From the NCBI GenBank assembly GCA_017893485.1, contig CM030359.1:31562430-31626429 (forward strand): 64,000 bases of DNA, read 5' to 3'. Positions 21,420-33,700 of the stretch are shown piece after piece (within the stretch, counting starts at the first letter, position 1; each line of letters begins with the position of its first letter). The position numbers were made by a program, and so were the translations under genes. The notes under the pieces are model-generated. The model was not told the origin of the DNA and did not search any database. It was given only the letters and a program-made list of their open reading frames with translations. Source of the DNA: Hemerocallis citrina (taxonomy: Eukaryota > Streptophyta > Magnoliopsida > Asparagales > Asphodelaceae).

Positions 21420-21512
21420 AGGTATCAAGTATCAAGTAGTCAAATATCAAGTAGTCAAGTATTAAGTAGTCAAGTGTCAAGTAGTCAAGTATCAAGTAGT
21501 CAAGTATCAAGT
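21420..21512 (-). repeat. CAAGTATCAAGTAGT array in LTR C
   Basis: Direct repeats of ATCAAGTAGTCAAGT, the reverse complement of the ACTTGATACTTGACT type seen in LTR 1, at the same place within the LTR. Confidence 0.85.
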
Positions 21513-24500
21513 AGGACCTACGGATCCCCTCTGAGTACAACTCTCCTATAGGAAAGTATGTAGTCGGGTAAGCAAGTGGGAAACACGGGCCCCCTTCCGA
21601 GTACACAATTCTACATTTTCAACTACTAGATCCTTCCCTTAACCCTGACTTGATTACTTGTTATTGTTATTAAAGCAAGCATGAACGTGCATGAACAAGG
21701 TAAGAAAACATGGCAAGAATCAAAGAACAAGTTCAGGTCGTACAGAAAATATAAATGGGTGATAAAACAACTTATAATAGTTAGAAACAACGAGACTTTC
21801 AGTTTTGGACAGCAAGATGTTGCTGCACCAAAACCAAGATTCCTGTTACCACATGAATGAAAACCTGGATCCGTCAGAAATTATAGAAACTAGACTATCT
21901 TCTGAATCCAGTGCATATACACAAGTCATATAACAACTACAGAAATAAGGTTCAAAACAACATTTTATACGGAATTCATGTTTAGCCAGAATTTGTAATG
22001 TTTTATTTATAAGCATGAAAAAGGTTTAAAAAATATCATGATTAAATCTAGAAAAAATCTGGAAGGTTCCCTAGCATGTCTAGTCTCAGCATATAAAATT
22101 TCATAAAATTCTATTACAGATAGCATAGTCAATTTAATTTGAAAAACAAAATGATGCAGCAAATTTATGAATCTGAAATTTTAGACACAGCAACACTAAA
22201 CAATGATAAATCATAAAATACAACTCAGAATTCAAATATGTCAAAAGGGTTGTAAAATAGACATAACAGACTATGTTTCAGATTCACAAAGTTTTCATCA
22301 AAAGTGTAACCCCTGTTTTCCATTTTCTATATTTTTGGATGTATTTTTCTTTTTGGGGGTATTTATTCATCTTGTATCTCTTTTGAACCATGTTTGGATC
22401 TTCATTTTCTATATATATTCATCTATTTAATTTTTCGCCTTTATTTGATCTTCTTGATTCAGTTGCCCCCTATTATTTTATCTCTATTTGATCGAGCATA
22501 TATTTTGATCCCCATTATTCAAAAAAAAAATCGTGTCTTATTTTGTTTATCCATTTCGTGCCCATCTCATTATTTTTTTGGATCACTATATTTCTTTTTA
22601 TTTTGATTTATTCATACCAAAAACCCTATATTCTATTTAATTAAACTCTAATCCTATTCATACCCTATTGGATCTATTATAAGACCCAGTACCTATTTTT
22701 TTCTTCTCCAAACCAAATAACCACTACCCATTTAAACCCCTTCTACACTCGATACCCATTAGCCTTCACCTAACCCGTCAACCATCACCTCAAACCGTAA
22801 AACACTATATATATTTACCCACTGATATATATACCTAACCTAAGCCTCCCCGTTTGGCCAACCCCCTGCATCTCCCTACTCTCCCTCTCTCTCCCTCTCT
22901 CTCTCCCGACCATATCGCCCCCGTGACCTCATCCCCTACCTCCTTCCCTTCTTCTCTCCCGCCTACAATAGCCGGCAGCAGAAGCATCGCGAGCTCTCCC
23001 TCGGTGCCGACCTGCTCCCCTGTGCACCCCTGTGCTCCGCTAAACCCCCCGATGCGACCAGTCGGCCGCTGCACCGCCTACACCTGCAGTGTGCCCATGA
23101 GCTCCCTGCCTTGTCGCCTTCAGCAATGCTAGCAATGACAGAGAACTCCCGGTGCTGTGTCCCTCCGACATCGCGCCGCTGCCGACCCCACTGTCCGCCA
23201 TCTCTCTCTCTATCTCCTTGTTGCATGTGCACGAGAGTTGCACGTGTTAATGTGTTCGTGATAATTCGTTGGGTGTTCGTGTGTTCGTGTGGTTCGTAGT
23301 TTGTTGTTCGTGAGTCGTGTTTGGGTTCATCGTTCGTTCGTTGAGTTCGTGCTCGGGATTCGTTCCCGTTATTCTTGCTCTTGCTTCGTTTCCATCGTCG
23401 GCTATAAGGCAAGTAAATTTTATTCTTTTCTTTGTGTCATACAAATACTAAATACCGCCTGTAGTGTAATTGTGTTCCAGAGACAATCCTTGTGCAAAAC
23501 CCCTATTATATGTTGTCTCTATTGTATTGACCCGCCCGTAGTTGGCTCATTACACACATGACATGAAATAACTTAGGGATAACCACCTCTTGATATATAC
23601 ATGCATGTTGTTCGTATGATATCGTGTGCTTGGTTGTGTTAGTAGTAGTATAATTGTCGTTGACTTGTAAAATACCCTATACCATGTTGCTTGGACATCT
23701 AGTACACCATATTTCATGTTTGGTTATGTTTTGGATGAGTTTCATATGAACTAGTTGATTTTGTGCATAAAGGATATTTTCTGTTTTGCCGGTTTCCCAT
23801 TTTGTTCAGTATTTTAGACCCTATTAAGGTCAGTATACGAAAATTATTTGTGAATATGAATTATAGAAAATTCTGTCTACTTTCCAGATTTTCTGACAGA
23901 TCTCAATTTCGATTTATGAGTTGCAAGTTATGACTATTTTACTACAGATGTGTTTAAAATTCCAGATCCAGTCTTGTATGAATTCTGTATAGTAATCTAT
24001 TTTTCTACTGATGCTAAAGAAAATCTTTTGATCCAATATTTTTCATGTTACAACTAGACCTGATTGGAATTAGCCCTTAGTTTTTGTGGATTTAATTGAT
24101 AACTTTTATTCACTTTTCTCTGCTTGCAAACAACTACTATGCATGCATAATTTTCATGCTGTTCAGTAAAGAAACTTAATTTTGACCTGATTCTATTTGC
24201 TGTTTGTAAAAACTTTGTGAATATGAAATAAAGCAGACTGTATCTATTTTATCACCCTTTTGACGAATCTGGACTTCGATTTATATTTTGTGAGATATAG
24301 CTGTTTTAGTAATGCAGTGTTTATGATTCCAGATTTACAAAACTACTGTATCTTGCTGCTTTCTGATTTTAATTGAGTATTCCATCTATGTTGGAAAATT
24401 TTGAAACTTTATTTTCTATTACTAAACATACTAGGGAATTACCCAAATTTTTCTTGGATTTAATCAGTAAGTTTTTATGCTGTTTTCCTGTTCTTGAATA

Positions 24501-24974
24501 CAAACTTCTGATTTCTGGCTGAACATGTTTTCTGGATACAAACCTGTTTTGAGTCCTATTGTTGTGAAATACCATATGACTTATATATATATGCTAGATT
24601 CGGCCGAGAGTCTAATTTCCAAATTTTCTTACGGATCCAAGTTTGCACATTTATAGCAATAGGAATTCCAGATTTAGTGCAGTACTGTCTTGCTGTCCTG
24701 AACTAGAATTTTCGTTGTTCTATCCTTTTACGAGTGATTTTTTGCCTATACATGTTTATCTTTCAACCTGAACCTGTTACTTTTTCATGCCATATTATTC
24801 TTGCTCTGTTTTTTGTCACATACATGCCTTTTTGATAATAATAACAAATAACCAAGCGGGATTATGGGAAAGATCTAATAGTGGAAAATATAGAAATGTG
24901 TACATAGAAGAGGGGCCATGTTTCCCACCTGTTGCATGTTCATGAATACATGATGCACGATCATGTTTACCTGG

Positions 24975-25115
24975 TTACCCGACTGCACGCTTCCCTATAG
25001 GAAGGTGTACTCGGAAGAGGACTAGTAGGTTCTACCTGTACCTATTTACCTGATTACTTGACTGCACACTTCCCTGTAGGAAAGTGTACTCGGAAGAGAA
25101 CCAATAGGTTCTACC
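24975..25115 (+). repeat. Duplicated CTTCCCTRTAGGAAGGTGTACTCGG block
   Basis: A block of about 60 bp with the near-palindrome TTCCCTATAGGAA and CTCGGAAGAG occurs twice in a row. The same duplication recurs at 33450-33590 and about 45000-45115. Confidence 0.8.
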
Positions 25116-25269
25116 TATTCCTGTTCCTGTTTTCCTGATCTCTTAGTACACGACCCTATGGACTCCATTACGAAATCTAAATGTAACTTGTTTGAATGTA
25201 GCAACCATGTGGTAAAAAGCTGGGATGCATGAAGTACTACCCAGATAGTAACAATACAAGATTTGACAT

Positions 25270-25400
25270 AACATGATACCTGTTACATGCTTACTTGTAC
25301 CTATATACCTGTTCACCTATTTACCTGTATACCTGATTACCTGTTTACCTGTTCATCTGTATACCTATTTTCCTGCTTGCATGACACCTGATACATGTTA
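25270..25400 (+). repeat. TACCTG array in the 5' LTR of chromovirus 2
   Basis: Imperfect 6-12 bp units based on TACCTG (ACCTGTTTACCTGTATACCTG). The equivalent array lies at 33750-33860 in the 3' LTR. Confidence 0.85.
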
Positions 25401-25980
25401 CCTGTACCCAGTTAGCACATTATGTTACTTGATTCTGTTCATGATTCATGCTAGTGGTTCTATTTTGTTATCATGTCTATTCCATGCTATTTGTTTATCT
25501 TTTCTCTGTACTTGTGCCTGCATTACAAGCGGCCCGTAACTTGCATTGACGGGCGTTTTGTTTTCCTTTTTCTCTTCCTGCAATTTATTAAATTGCAGAT
25601 TTTGGAGATCAGCTGCCAGATGGTTTAGGTGATCTGAGGTTCTAGTTACTAGAGTTTTTCTATATTTACTTTCCTTCTATTCTTGAATAAATGTATTTGC
25701 TACATGAATTTTGTATTGGGCAGTGTGACCCAGAATTATTGACTTGTTCAGATCTGGTTTATTTGAAATTTATTAAATTTTGTTTCAAGTAATTATGTTG
25801 GTATTTTGATTCATATATGCATGCGTGGTTGACTTCTCTTGCTTCCTACTTTGATTATTCCTGTGAAATGTTGTAAAGATCCTGACAGCTTATGGATGAT
25901 GAAAATCATTCTCTGGACTTAGTCATGTATCCGTATTCCGTATTCTCTTTTTGAAAAACGGGGCATGGCAAGGTTTTTAG

Positions 25981-25992
25981 TGGTATCAAAGC
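25981..25992 (+). other. Primer-binding site (tRNA-iMet type), chromovirus 2
   Basis: TGGTATCAAAGC begins ten bases after the LTR end, one base off TGGTATCAGAGC. Confidence 0.85.
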
Positions 25993-26141
25993 TTATGTTT
26001 GGCTAATATATTAGTTTGACTGATATATTAGACAAGCTTGGCTCGACCTGGGATTGGCTCAACAGTTACAGACCATGCATACATAAATGAATTATAATCA
26101 ACTCTGATCTGGATGCTGATTGTTTTTTATCTTGTGCAGAC

Positions 26142-27171
26142 CATGGCTCGTAAAGGTTCTACTTCTCGTCCCCAGGAAGATCACCTCGGGCTTGAGGCCG
26201 TTACCAATGTGTTGGAATGGTTGATCAATATGCAACAAAACCACAGTGACCTGGTGATGGCTACTTTGGAAGCTGCCTTGGTTCTGCCTCCCGCTGTGCC
26301 TATGTAGACAGCTCTCCCTTTCCGTCCGGGTACAGTCACAAATTTCATGAGGCTGCATCCTGACAGATTCTCCGGTACTGGGACGCTTTTGGAGGTTGAG
26401 CAGTGGTTGATCCGGACTAAGCAGTTACTTTTGGCAGCAAGAGTTACCGATGCTGATAGAGTGGATGTGGTAGCCATCTAGTTGGTGGATCTAGCTCATA
26501 TTTGGTGGAGGTCTAAGTCCGAAAGGCTCGAACGACCGATCACTTGGGCCACGTTCACTAGGAGCTTCTTGGAGAAGTTCTTCCCTAGCAGCACCTGAGT
26601 TGAAATGGAGCAACAGTTCCTGGCCCTGAAACAGGTTGGTCATTATTTCTATGTTGGAATTTTGTTACATGTTGTTCATGCAATATTGTAACACAAGACT
26701 TTCTTGAAACAGGGCTCCAGGTCTGTGGATGAGTATACAGCGGAATTTACAAGACTTAGCCGCTTTGTAGCCGTTCTTGTGGTGAACGAAGAGGACAGGG
26801 CTCGTAGATTCACATTGGGACTTGAGCGAGACATTAAGGTGCAGTTCATCTCCCTTCGCTTGCGTACTTATGCTGAAGCTCTTGAGGCAGCTCGAGATCA
26901 GGAGCAGGCTCGTGGTGGGTTGGATCCTTCCCAGCGGGCTGTTCCGCAATCTATTGTTGCTAAGCCTTCTGGTGAGCTGATTCGGAGGCCTGTTCCAGCC
27001 CATCCTGTAAGGGTAGCCCCTTACTCTTCTGCTGGTTCCCAGAGGGTTAGTTTCTGCGACTTCTGTCAGTTGGTTGGGCATGATCACAGGGAATATAGGC
27101 ACGCCAATCGCCGATGCTTCAGGTGTGGCTCTACTGACCATTCAGTGCGAGATTGTCTGCAGTCGCAGTAG
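26142..27171 (+). pseudogene. Gag of chromovirus 2
   Basis: The start ATGGCTCGTAAAGG at 26142 follows the leader. The frame contains FMRLHPDRFSGTG, then WWRSKSERLE and FLEKFFPS (Retrotrans_gag core), SVDEYTAEFTRLSRFV after a 78-bp intron-like insertion, and ends with the CCHC zinc knuckle CFRCGSTDHSVRDC. Stops at about 26305 (TAG), 26479 (TAG) and 26598 (TGA) interrupt it, and TAG 27169-27171 replaces what was probably CAG. Gag forms the particle and the knuckle binds RNA. Confidence 0.9.
26635..26712 (+). other. 78-bp intron-like insertion in gag
   Basis: Removing this segment restores the conserved gag reading LALKQ/GSRSVDEY. It starts GTTGGT and ends GAAACAG, and the 8-bp direct repeat TGAAACAG stands at 26627-26634 and 26705-26712. 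It is T-rich. It may be a small spliceosomal intron, or an insertion with an 8-bp target duplication. Confidence 0.55.
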
Positions 27172-27969
27172 CGGATGGCTCTTCCAGCCGGGGGTCCAGT
27201 TCAGCAGGTAACCCCAGCTCGTGGTCCTGTCAGGCCACCGCTCCCTCATTAGTGCCAGATTGTCATTCAGAGGACCGCTGTCCCCAGGAGAGGTCAGGCT
27301 TTCAAACTGATAGCTGCAGATGCCGAGACAGTAGAGGGTGTTGTTGCAGGTGTTTTTCTTGTTTGCTCTTTTCCTGCTCATGTTCTCTTTGATTCCGGGG
27401 AAACCCATTCCTTTGTCTCTTCTTGGTTCGTGGCTCGCCATCTGTTGGAGTGCAGCATCCTGTCAGAGGTCTGGAACATTGTGACAGGTGGTGGTGGTGT
27501 CATTTGTTCCCGGGAGTGCAGGCAGTGTCCCGTGGTTATTGGCGGAACAGATTTCAAGGCCAACTTGATTGTAATTGGAAATTCAGGATTCGACGTCATT
27601 CTCGGTATGGATTGGTTAGGTGAATCCCACGCCATTATTGATTGTAGTGCCAAGAAAGTTGTGTTCTGAATCCCAAATTGTGCAGAGTTTGAGTTCCATG
27701 CCGGGGAGATGCCCATTAGCCGAGCTGAGACTGCAGTTGACCAGGAGGTTTGTGCGATGGAATTGCATTCAGGGTGTGAGGTTGCACCTCTAGTAGTGCG
27801 GGATTTCTTGGATGTTTTCCAGAGGAGTTGCCTGGCTTACCCCCTGATAAGGATGTAGAGTTTGGTATTGAAGTTCAGCCTGGTACGACATCGATATCGA
27901 AGAGTCCCTACAGGATGACACCGGTTGAGTTAGCAGAGCTTAAGATGCAGATTCAGGAGTTACTAGATT
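27172..27969 (+). pseudogene. Protease region of chromovirus 2
   Basis: After the gag knuckle the polyprotein continues through a linker to the protease motif HVLFDSGETHSFVSS, where chromovirus 1 has DSGAT. It then has VIGNSGFDVILGMDWLGE and the linker to RT. Stops (TAG near 27250, TGA at 27667-27669) and a frameshift at about 27820 break it. The protease would cut the polyprotein. Confidence 0.85.
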
Positions 27970-28698
27970 TTGGGGTTCATCAGACCTAGTGTTTCACCGT
28001 GGGGTGCTCCATTCCTTTTTGTCAACAAGAAGGATGGTATTCTTCGACTATGCGTTGATTATCGGGAACTGAACAGTGCTATTATGAAGAACCGGTATCC
28101 GTTGACCAGGATCGATGACTTGTTTGATCAGTTGAGCAGAGCTGCTATTTTCTTGAAGTTGGATCTTCGTTCCGGGTATCATCAGGTCAAAGTGAAGGCG
28201 GCTGATGTACAGAATACTGCATTCAGGACCAGATATGGGCACTATGAGTATCTCGTGATGCCGTTCGGGGTCACGAACGCGCCTGCCGTATTCATGAGTC
28301 TTATGAACAGGTTCTTTTCCCAGTTCCTGGATAGATTTGTGGTGGTCTTCATTGATGACATTCTGGTATATTCTCGGAATTGGGAAGATCATGCTGAGCA
28401 TCTTAGGTTGGTTCTGCAGACTTTGAGGGAGAATCAGCTATATGGGAAACTCAGCAAGTGTGAGTTTTGGCTTGACAGGGTTACTTCCTTGGGGCACATT
28501 ATCTCGGGCGAGGGCATTTCTGTGGATCCGGCCAAGGTTGAAGTTGTGAAGGATTGGCAAGTTCCCAAGTCAGTTTCAGATGTGAGGAGTTTCCTTGGTC
28601 TAGCGGGCAATTATCGAAACTTTGTCCAAGATTTTTCGAAGATAGCAGGACCATTGACTAAGCTGATAGGGAAGGATCAAGAAGTTCTGTTGGTCTGA
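27970..28698 (+). pseudogene. Reverse transcriptase of chromovirus 2
   Basis: An open frame of 242 codons covers most of [51 protein letters not shown], the catalytic [11 protein letters not shown] and [14 protein letters not shown], into the connection domain ([12 protein letters not shown]). It is the longest undamaged domain in this element. Frameshifts at both ends separate it from protease and RNase H. Confidence 0.9.
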
Positions 28699-28723
28699 GG
28701 CTTGCAGTGAGGCTTTTGCTGAG

Positions 28724-29215
28724 TTGAAGAGCAGGTTGACGTCAGCGCCAGTGTTGACGATTCCAGATGGTTCAGGTGGATTTGTAGTTCACTGTGACGC
28801 TTCTGGTAAGGGTCTTGGAGCGGTTCTGATGCAGAAGGGACAGGTCATCGCTTATGCATTGAGGAAGTTAAGGCCGCATGAGAAGAACTATCCGACTCCT
28901 GATTTGGAGTTAGAGGTAGTGATCTTTGCTTTGAAGCTGTGAAGACATTATTTACTTAGGGACTGAGTGGAGATATTTACAGACCACAAAAGTCTCAAGT
29001 ACATTTTCACCCAGAAGGAATTGAACATAAGGCAAAGGCATTGGTTGGAACTTATGGCCGATTATGACATCAGTTTGCAATACCATCCTAGTAGAGTAAA
29101 CTTGGTGCCAGATGCTTTGAGCAGGAGACCGGCAGCTATGTTCCTAACTCAGCAGAGAGATTTTTTTGAGCAGATGCAAAGGTTGGAATTGGATGTGTTG
29201 TTTCTGATTCTGATT
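28724..29215 (+). pseudogene. RNase H of chromovirus 2
   Basis: [18 protein letters not shown], then [16 protein letters not shown] (catalytic acidic residues visible). After a TGA at about 28940 it continues with [20 protein letters not shown] and [12 protein letters not shown], the usual end of gypsy RNase H. A later frameshift leads to the integrase. Confidence 0.85.
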
Positions 29216-29223
29216 GGAGTTGT

Positions 29224-30404
29224 TTGTTGCTCCAGCTTCAGTCGTCACTTGTTGATCAGATCAAAGAGGCTCAGGTTGGTGATGAGCAGTTGCAGAGTTT
29301 CAGAGCTGAAGTTGAGGCTGGTTCCAGAATGGATATGGTTATTCATGCCGATAGATCGCTTCGTTTTGGGTCCAGGTTGTGTGTCCCGAAGGGTAAAGTT
29401 CGTCAGAGGTTGCTTGAGGAAGCCCACCATTCATCATATTCTATTCATCCTGGAGGTACTAAGATGTATCAGGACTTGCAGCTTCATTTCTGGTGGCACG
29501 GTATGAAGAGAGTTGTGGCTCGGTTTGTATCTCAGTGTTTGATCTGCCAGCAGGTGAAGCAGAGCATTAGAGGACCGCCAGACTTCTTCAACCGCTTCCG
29601 ATCCAAGAGTGGAAGTGGAAGCATATCACTATGGACTTTGTAACTGCTTTTCCGAGGAGTCCTAAGGGTCATAATGCCATTTGGGTGATTGTCGACCGAT
29701 TGACGAAGAGTGCTCACATCATTCCTTTCCGTGTCGGACAGTCTACTGAGAGCCTATCTGAGAAGTACATGTAAGAGATCGTCAGACTTCATAGGGTTCC
29801 GGTTAGTATTGTATCCGACAGGGATACGAGATTCAGATATCAGTTCTGGGAGAGTCTTCAGAGTAGTTTGGGGAGTAAATTAAAGTACAGTACAGCTTTT
29901 CATCCCTAGACAGATGGACAGTTAGAGAGGACCATCCAGATTCTTGAGGACATGTTGAGGTCCTGTATGCTGCAGTTCAGTGGATCATGGGAGGATCATT
30001 TGCATCTCGTAGAGTTCTCGTACAATAACAGCTTTCAGGCTAGTCTTAAAGCTGCACCATTCGAGGTACTTTATGGGCGGTAGTGCAGATCATCAGTGTG
30101 CTGGGATGACATTGGTGAGAGAAAGTTGTTGGGTCCGGAGTTGATCACCAGGACAGTTGATGTGGTGACTCAGATCAGGAAGCACTTGCAGGCAGCTCAG
30201 GATAGGCAGAGGCAATGGGCTGATGTCCATCGGAGAGATTTGGAGTTTGAGGTTGGTGACCATGTTTTCCTAAAGGTATCGTCTTGGCGCGGTGTCATTC
30301 GGTTTGGTGGTGGGGGCAAGTTCAGCCCTAGGTTTATTGGACTGTTCGACATTGTGGAGCAAGTAGGCAAGGTGGTCTATCGTCTTGTATTGCCGCCAAC
30401 TTAA
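29224..30404 (+). pseudogene. Integrase of chromovirus 2
   Basis: Zinc-binding HHCC module [14 protein letters not shown] ... CLICQQVK (about 29424-29560); core with MDFVTAFP (first Asp kept), VSDRDTRF (second Asp) and TDGQLERT (Glu); then VGDHVFLKVSSWRG and SPRFIGLFDIVEQVG. It is broken by a frameshift near 29570, TAA at about 29773, TAG at 29907-29909 (a stop shared with chromovirus 1 at the same codon), TAG near 30081 and TAA near 30404. Confidence 0.9.
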
Positions 30405-30410
30405 TAAGGA

Positions 30411-30671
30411 GTGCACGATGTTTTTCATGTCTCACAACTCAGGAGATATATCCGAGATGAGAGCCACGTGATCGACTATTCTGAGTTGACCATTCGACCG
30501 GATTTGACTTGTGAAATTCCACCAGTTGCTATTTTAGATCGGAGTGAGAAAGTGCTTAAGAACAAGGTTATCAAGCTGGTTCGTGTTTCATGGAATCCTC
30601 ACTCGCCGGGTGAGTCGACTTGGAAGCTGGAGGAGGAGATTCAGCAGAAGTTTCCTCATCCGTTTGAGTAG
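30411..30671 (+). pseudogene. Integrase tail and chromodomain of chromovirus 2
   Basis: VFHVSQLRRYIRDESHVIDY, then IPPVAILDRSEK and VIKLVRVSWNPHSPGESTW, ending EIQQKFPHPFE and TAG 30669-30671. It is a chromovirus chromodomain, as in chromovirus 1 but without the internal TGA. Confidence 0.9.
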
Positions 30672-30771
30672 TTTTTTTTTTGTTTTGTCTTTTCTTTTCT
30701 TTCGGAGTTACCCTATGTATATCTTGTTTGAATTTCAAGGGCGAAATTCTTCTTGTTAGGTGGGTAGGATT

Positions 30772-33700
30772 TGTAACCCCTGTTTTCCATTTTCTGTATT
30801 TTTCAATGTATTTTTCTTTTTGGGGTATTTATTCATCTTGTATCTCTTTTGAACCATGTTTGGATCTTCATTTTCTATATATATTCATCTATTTGATTTT
30901 TCACCTTTATTTGATCTTCTTGATTCAATTGTCCCCTATTATTTTATCTCTGTTTGATCAAGCTTGTATTTTGATCCCCATTATTCAAAAAAAAAAAAAA
31001 TTGTGCCTTATTTTATTTATCCATTTCGTTCCCATCTCATTATTTTTTTGGATTACTATATTTCTTTTTATTTTGATTTATTCATACCCAAAACCCTATA
31101 TTCTATTTAATTAAACCCTAATCCTATTCATAACCTATTGGATCTACTATAAGACCCAATACCCATTTTTTTCTCTCCAAACCAAATAACCACTACCCAT
31201 TAAAACCCTTTCTACACCCGATACCCGTTTGCCTTCACCTACCCATCAGCCATCACCTCTAACCCTAAAACCTAATATATATTTACCCACCTACATATAT
31301 ACACCCAACCCTAGCCTCCCCGTTTGGCCAACCCCCTGCATCTCCCTACTTTCTCGCTCTCTCTCTCTTCTAACCATCTCGCCCCCATGCCCTCATCCCC
31401 TACCGCCTTCACTTCTTCTCTCCCGCTTGCAACAGCCGGCAGCAGCAGCATCGCGAGCTCTTCCTCGGTGCCCCCCTACTCCCCCGTGCGCCCCTGTGCT
31501 CCGCCGAACCCCCCGACGCGACCAGTCGGCCGCTGCACCGCCTACACCTACAGTGCACCCCTGAGCTCCCTGCCCTATCGCCTTCAGCGATGCCAGCAAT
31601 GACAGAGCACTCCCGGTGCTATGTCCCTCCAACGTCGTGGCGCTGCCAACCCCGCTTTTCGCCGTCTCTTTCGCTCTCTCCTTGTTGCATGTGCACGAAA
31701 GTTGCACGTGTTAGTGTGTTCGTGATTATTTGTTGGGTGTTCGTGTGTTTGTGTAGTTTGTAGTTCGTTGTTCGTGATTCATGTTTGGGTTCGTCATACG
31801 TTCGTTGAGTTCGTGCCCCGGATCCGTTCCCGTTATTCTTTCTCTTGCTTCGTATATGTCGTCAGCTATAAGGCAAGTAACTTGTATTCTTTTCTTGTGT
31901 CATACAAGTACTAAATACCGCCTGTAGTGTAGCTATGTTCTAGAGACAATCCTTGTGCAAAACCCCTTTTATATGTTCTCTCTATTGTGTTGACTCGCCC
32001 GTAGTTGCCTCATCACACACATGACATGAAATAACTTAAGGAGAACCACCTCTTGATGTATACATGCATGTTGTTCGTATGATATCGTGTGCTTGGTTGT
32101 GTTAGTAGTAGTATACTTGTCGTTGACTTGTAAACTACTCTATACCATGTTTCTTGAACATCTAGTACACCATATTTCATGTTTGGTTATGTTTTGGATG
32201 AGTTTCATATGAACTATTTGATTTTGTGCATAAAGGATATTTTCTGTTTTGCCGGTTCCCCATTTTTGTTCAGTATTTTAGACCTTATTAAGGTCAGTAT
32301 ATGAAAATTATTTGTGAATATGAATTATAGAGAATTCTGTCTACTTTCCAGATTTTCTAACAGATCTCAATTTCGATTTATGAGTTGCGAGTTATCACTA
32401 TTTTACTACATATGTGTTTAAAATTTTAGATCCAGTCTTGTATGAATTCTGTATAGTAATTTATTTTTCTACTGATCCTAAAGAAAATATTTTGATCCAA
32501 TATTTTTCTTGTTACAACTAGACCTGATTGGGATTAGCCCCTATTTTTTTTTGATTTTATTGATAACTTTTATTCACTATTCTCTGCATGCAAACAACTA
32601 CTATACATGCAGAATTTTCATGCTGTTCAGTAAAGAAACTTAATTTCAACCTAATTCTATTTGCTGTTTGTAAAAACTTTGTGAATATGAAATATAGCAT
32701 ACTGTATCTATTTTATCACCCTTTTGACGGATCTGGATTTCGGTTTATATTTTGTGAGATATAGAGGTTTTAGTAATGCAGTGTTTATGATTCTAGATTT
32801 TCAAAACTATTGTATCTTGCTGCTTTCTGATTTTAATTGAGTATTCCATCTATGTTGGAAAATTATGAAACTTCATTTTTTGTTACTAAACATACTAGGG
32901 AATAGACAAGATTTTTCTTGGATTTAATCAGTAAGCTTTTATGCTGTTTTCCTATTCTTGAATACAAACTTCTGATTCCTGGCTGAACACGTTTTCTGGA
33001 TACAAACCTGTTTTGAGTCCTGTTATTGTGAAATACCATATGAATTATATATATTTGCTGGATTCGGCCGAGAGTCTATTTTTCAGGTTTTCTTACAGAT
33101 CCATATTTGCACATTTGTAGCAACGGAAATTCCAAATTTAGTGCAGTACTGTCATGCTGTCCTGAACTGAAATTTTCATTGTTCTATCCTTTTACGAGTT
33201 GTCTTTTGCCTGTACATGTTTATCTTTCAACCTGAACCTGTTACTTGTTCATGCCATGTTATTCTTTCTCTGTTTTGTGTCACATACATGTCCTTTCTAT
33301 AATAATAACAAGTAACCAAGCCGGAGTTAAGGGCAAGATCTAGTAGTGGAAAATATAGAAATGTGTACTTAAAAGGGGGCCAGTGTTTTCTACCTATTGC
33401 GTGTTCATGAATAAATGATGCACGATCCTATTAACCTGATTACCCGACTGCATGCTTCCCTATAGGAAGGTGTACTCGGAAGAGGACCAGTAGGTTCTAC
33501 CTGTACCTGTTTTCCTGATTACCTGACTGCACACTTCCCTATAGGAAGGTGTACTCGGAAGAGAACCAATAGTTTCTACCTGTTCCTGTTCCTATTTTCC
33601 TGATCCCTGAGTACACGGCCCTATGAACTCCACTACGAAATCTAAACGGAACTTATTTGAATGTAGCGACCATGTGGTAAAAACTTAGGACGCATGAAGT

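Larger units (their letters stand above)
23409..25598 (+). other. Intron-like block in LTR 2 (GC-AG)
   Basis: The donor CTATAAG/GCAAGTAA is a GC-type 5' splice site with otherwise perfect consensus. The acceptor AATTGCAG follows a pyrimidine-rich tract. The 3' LTR of the same element keeps the same signals at 31873 and 34063. Confidence 0.5.
22305..25970 (+). repeat. 5' LTR of chromovirus 2 (3,666 bp)
   Basis: It begins TGTAACCCCTGTTTTCC and ends ACGGGGCATGGCA, where its partner has GCGGGGCGTGACA. It contains a TATA-like ACTATATATATTTACC (about 22803), a CT-rich leader, the intron-like block and a TACCTG array. Small indels and substitutions separate it from the 3' LTR. Confidence 0.95.

Noticed and set aside
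21420..21512. CRISPR-like direct repeats
   Set aside because: Units are degenerate without unique spacers of fixed length; a plant LTR minisatellite.
22835..23444. Several long frames on both strands around 23 kb and again at 31.3-31.7 kb
   Set aside because: C-rich transcribed leader of the LTR; open by composition, inconsistent between the two LTRs of the same element.
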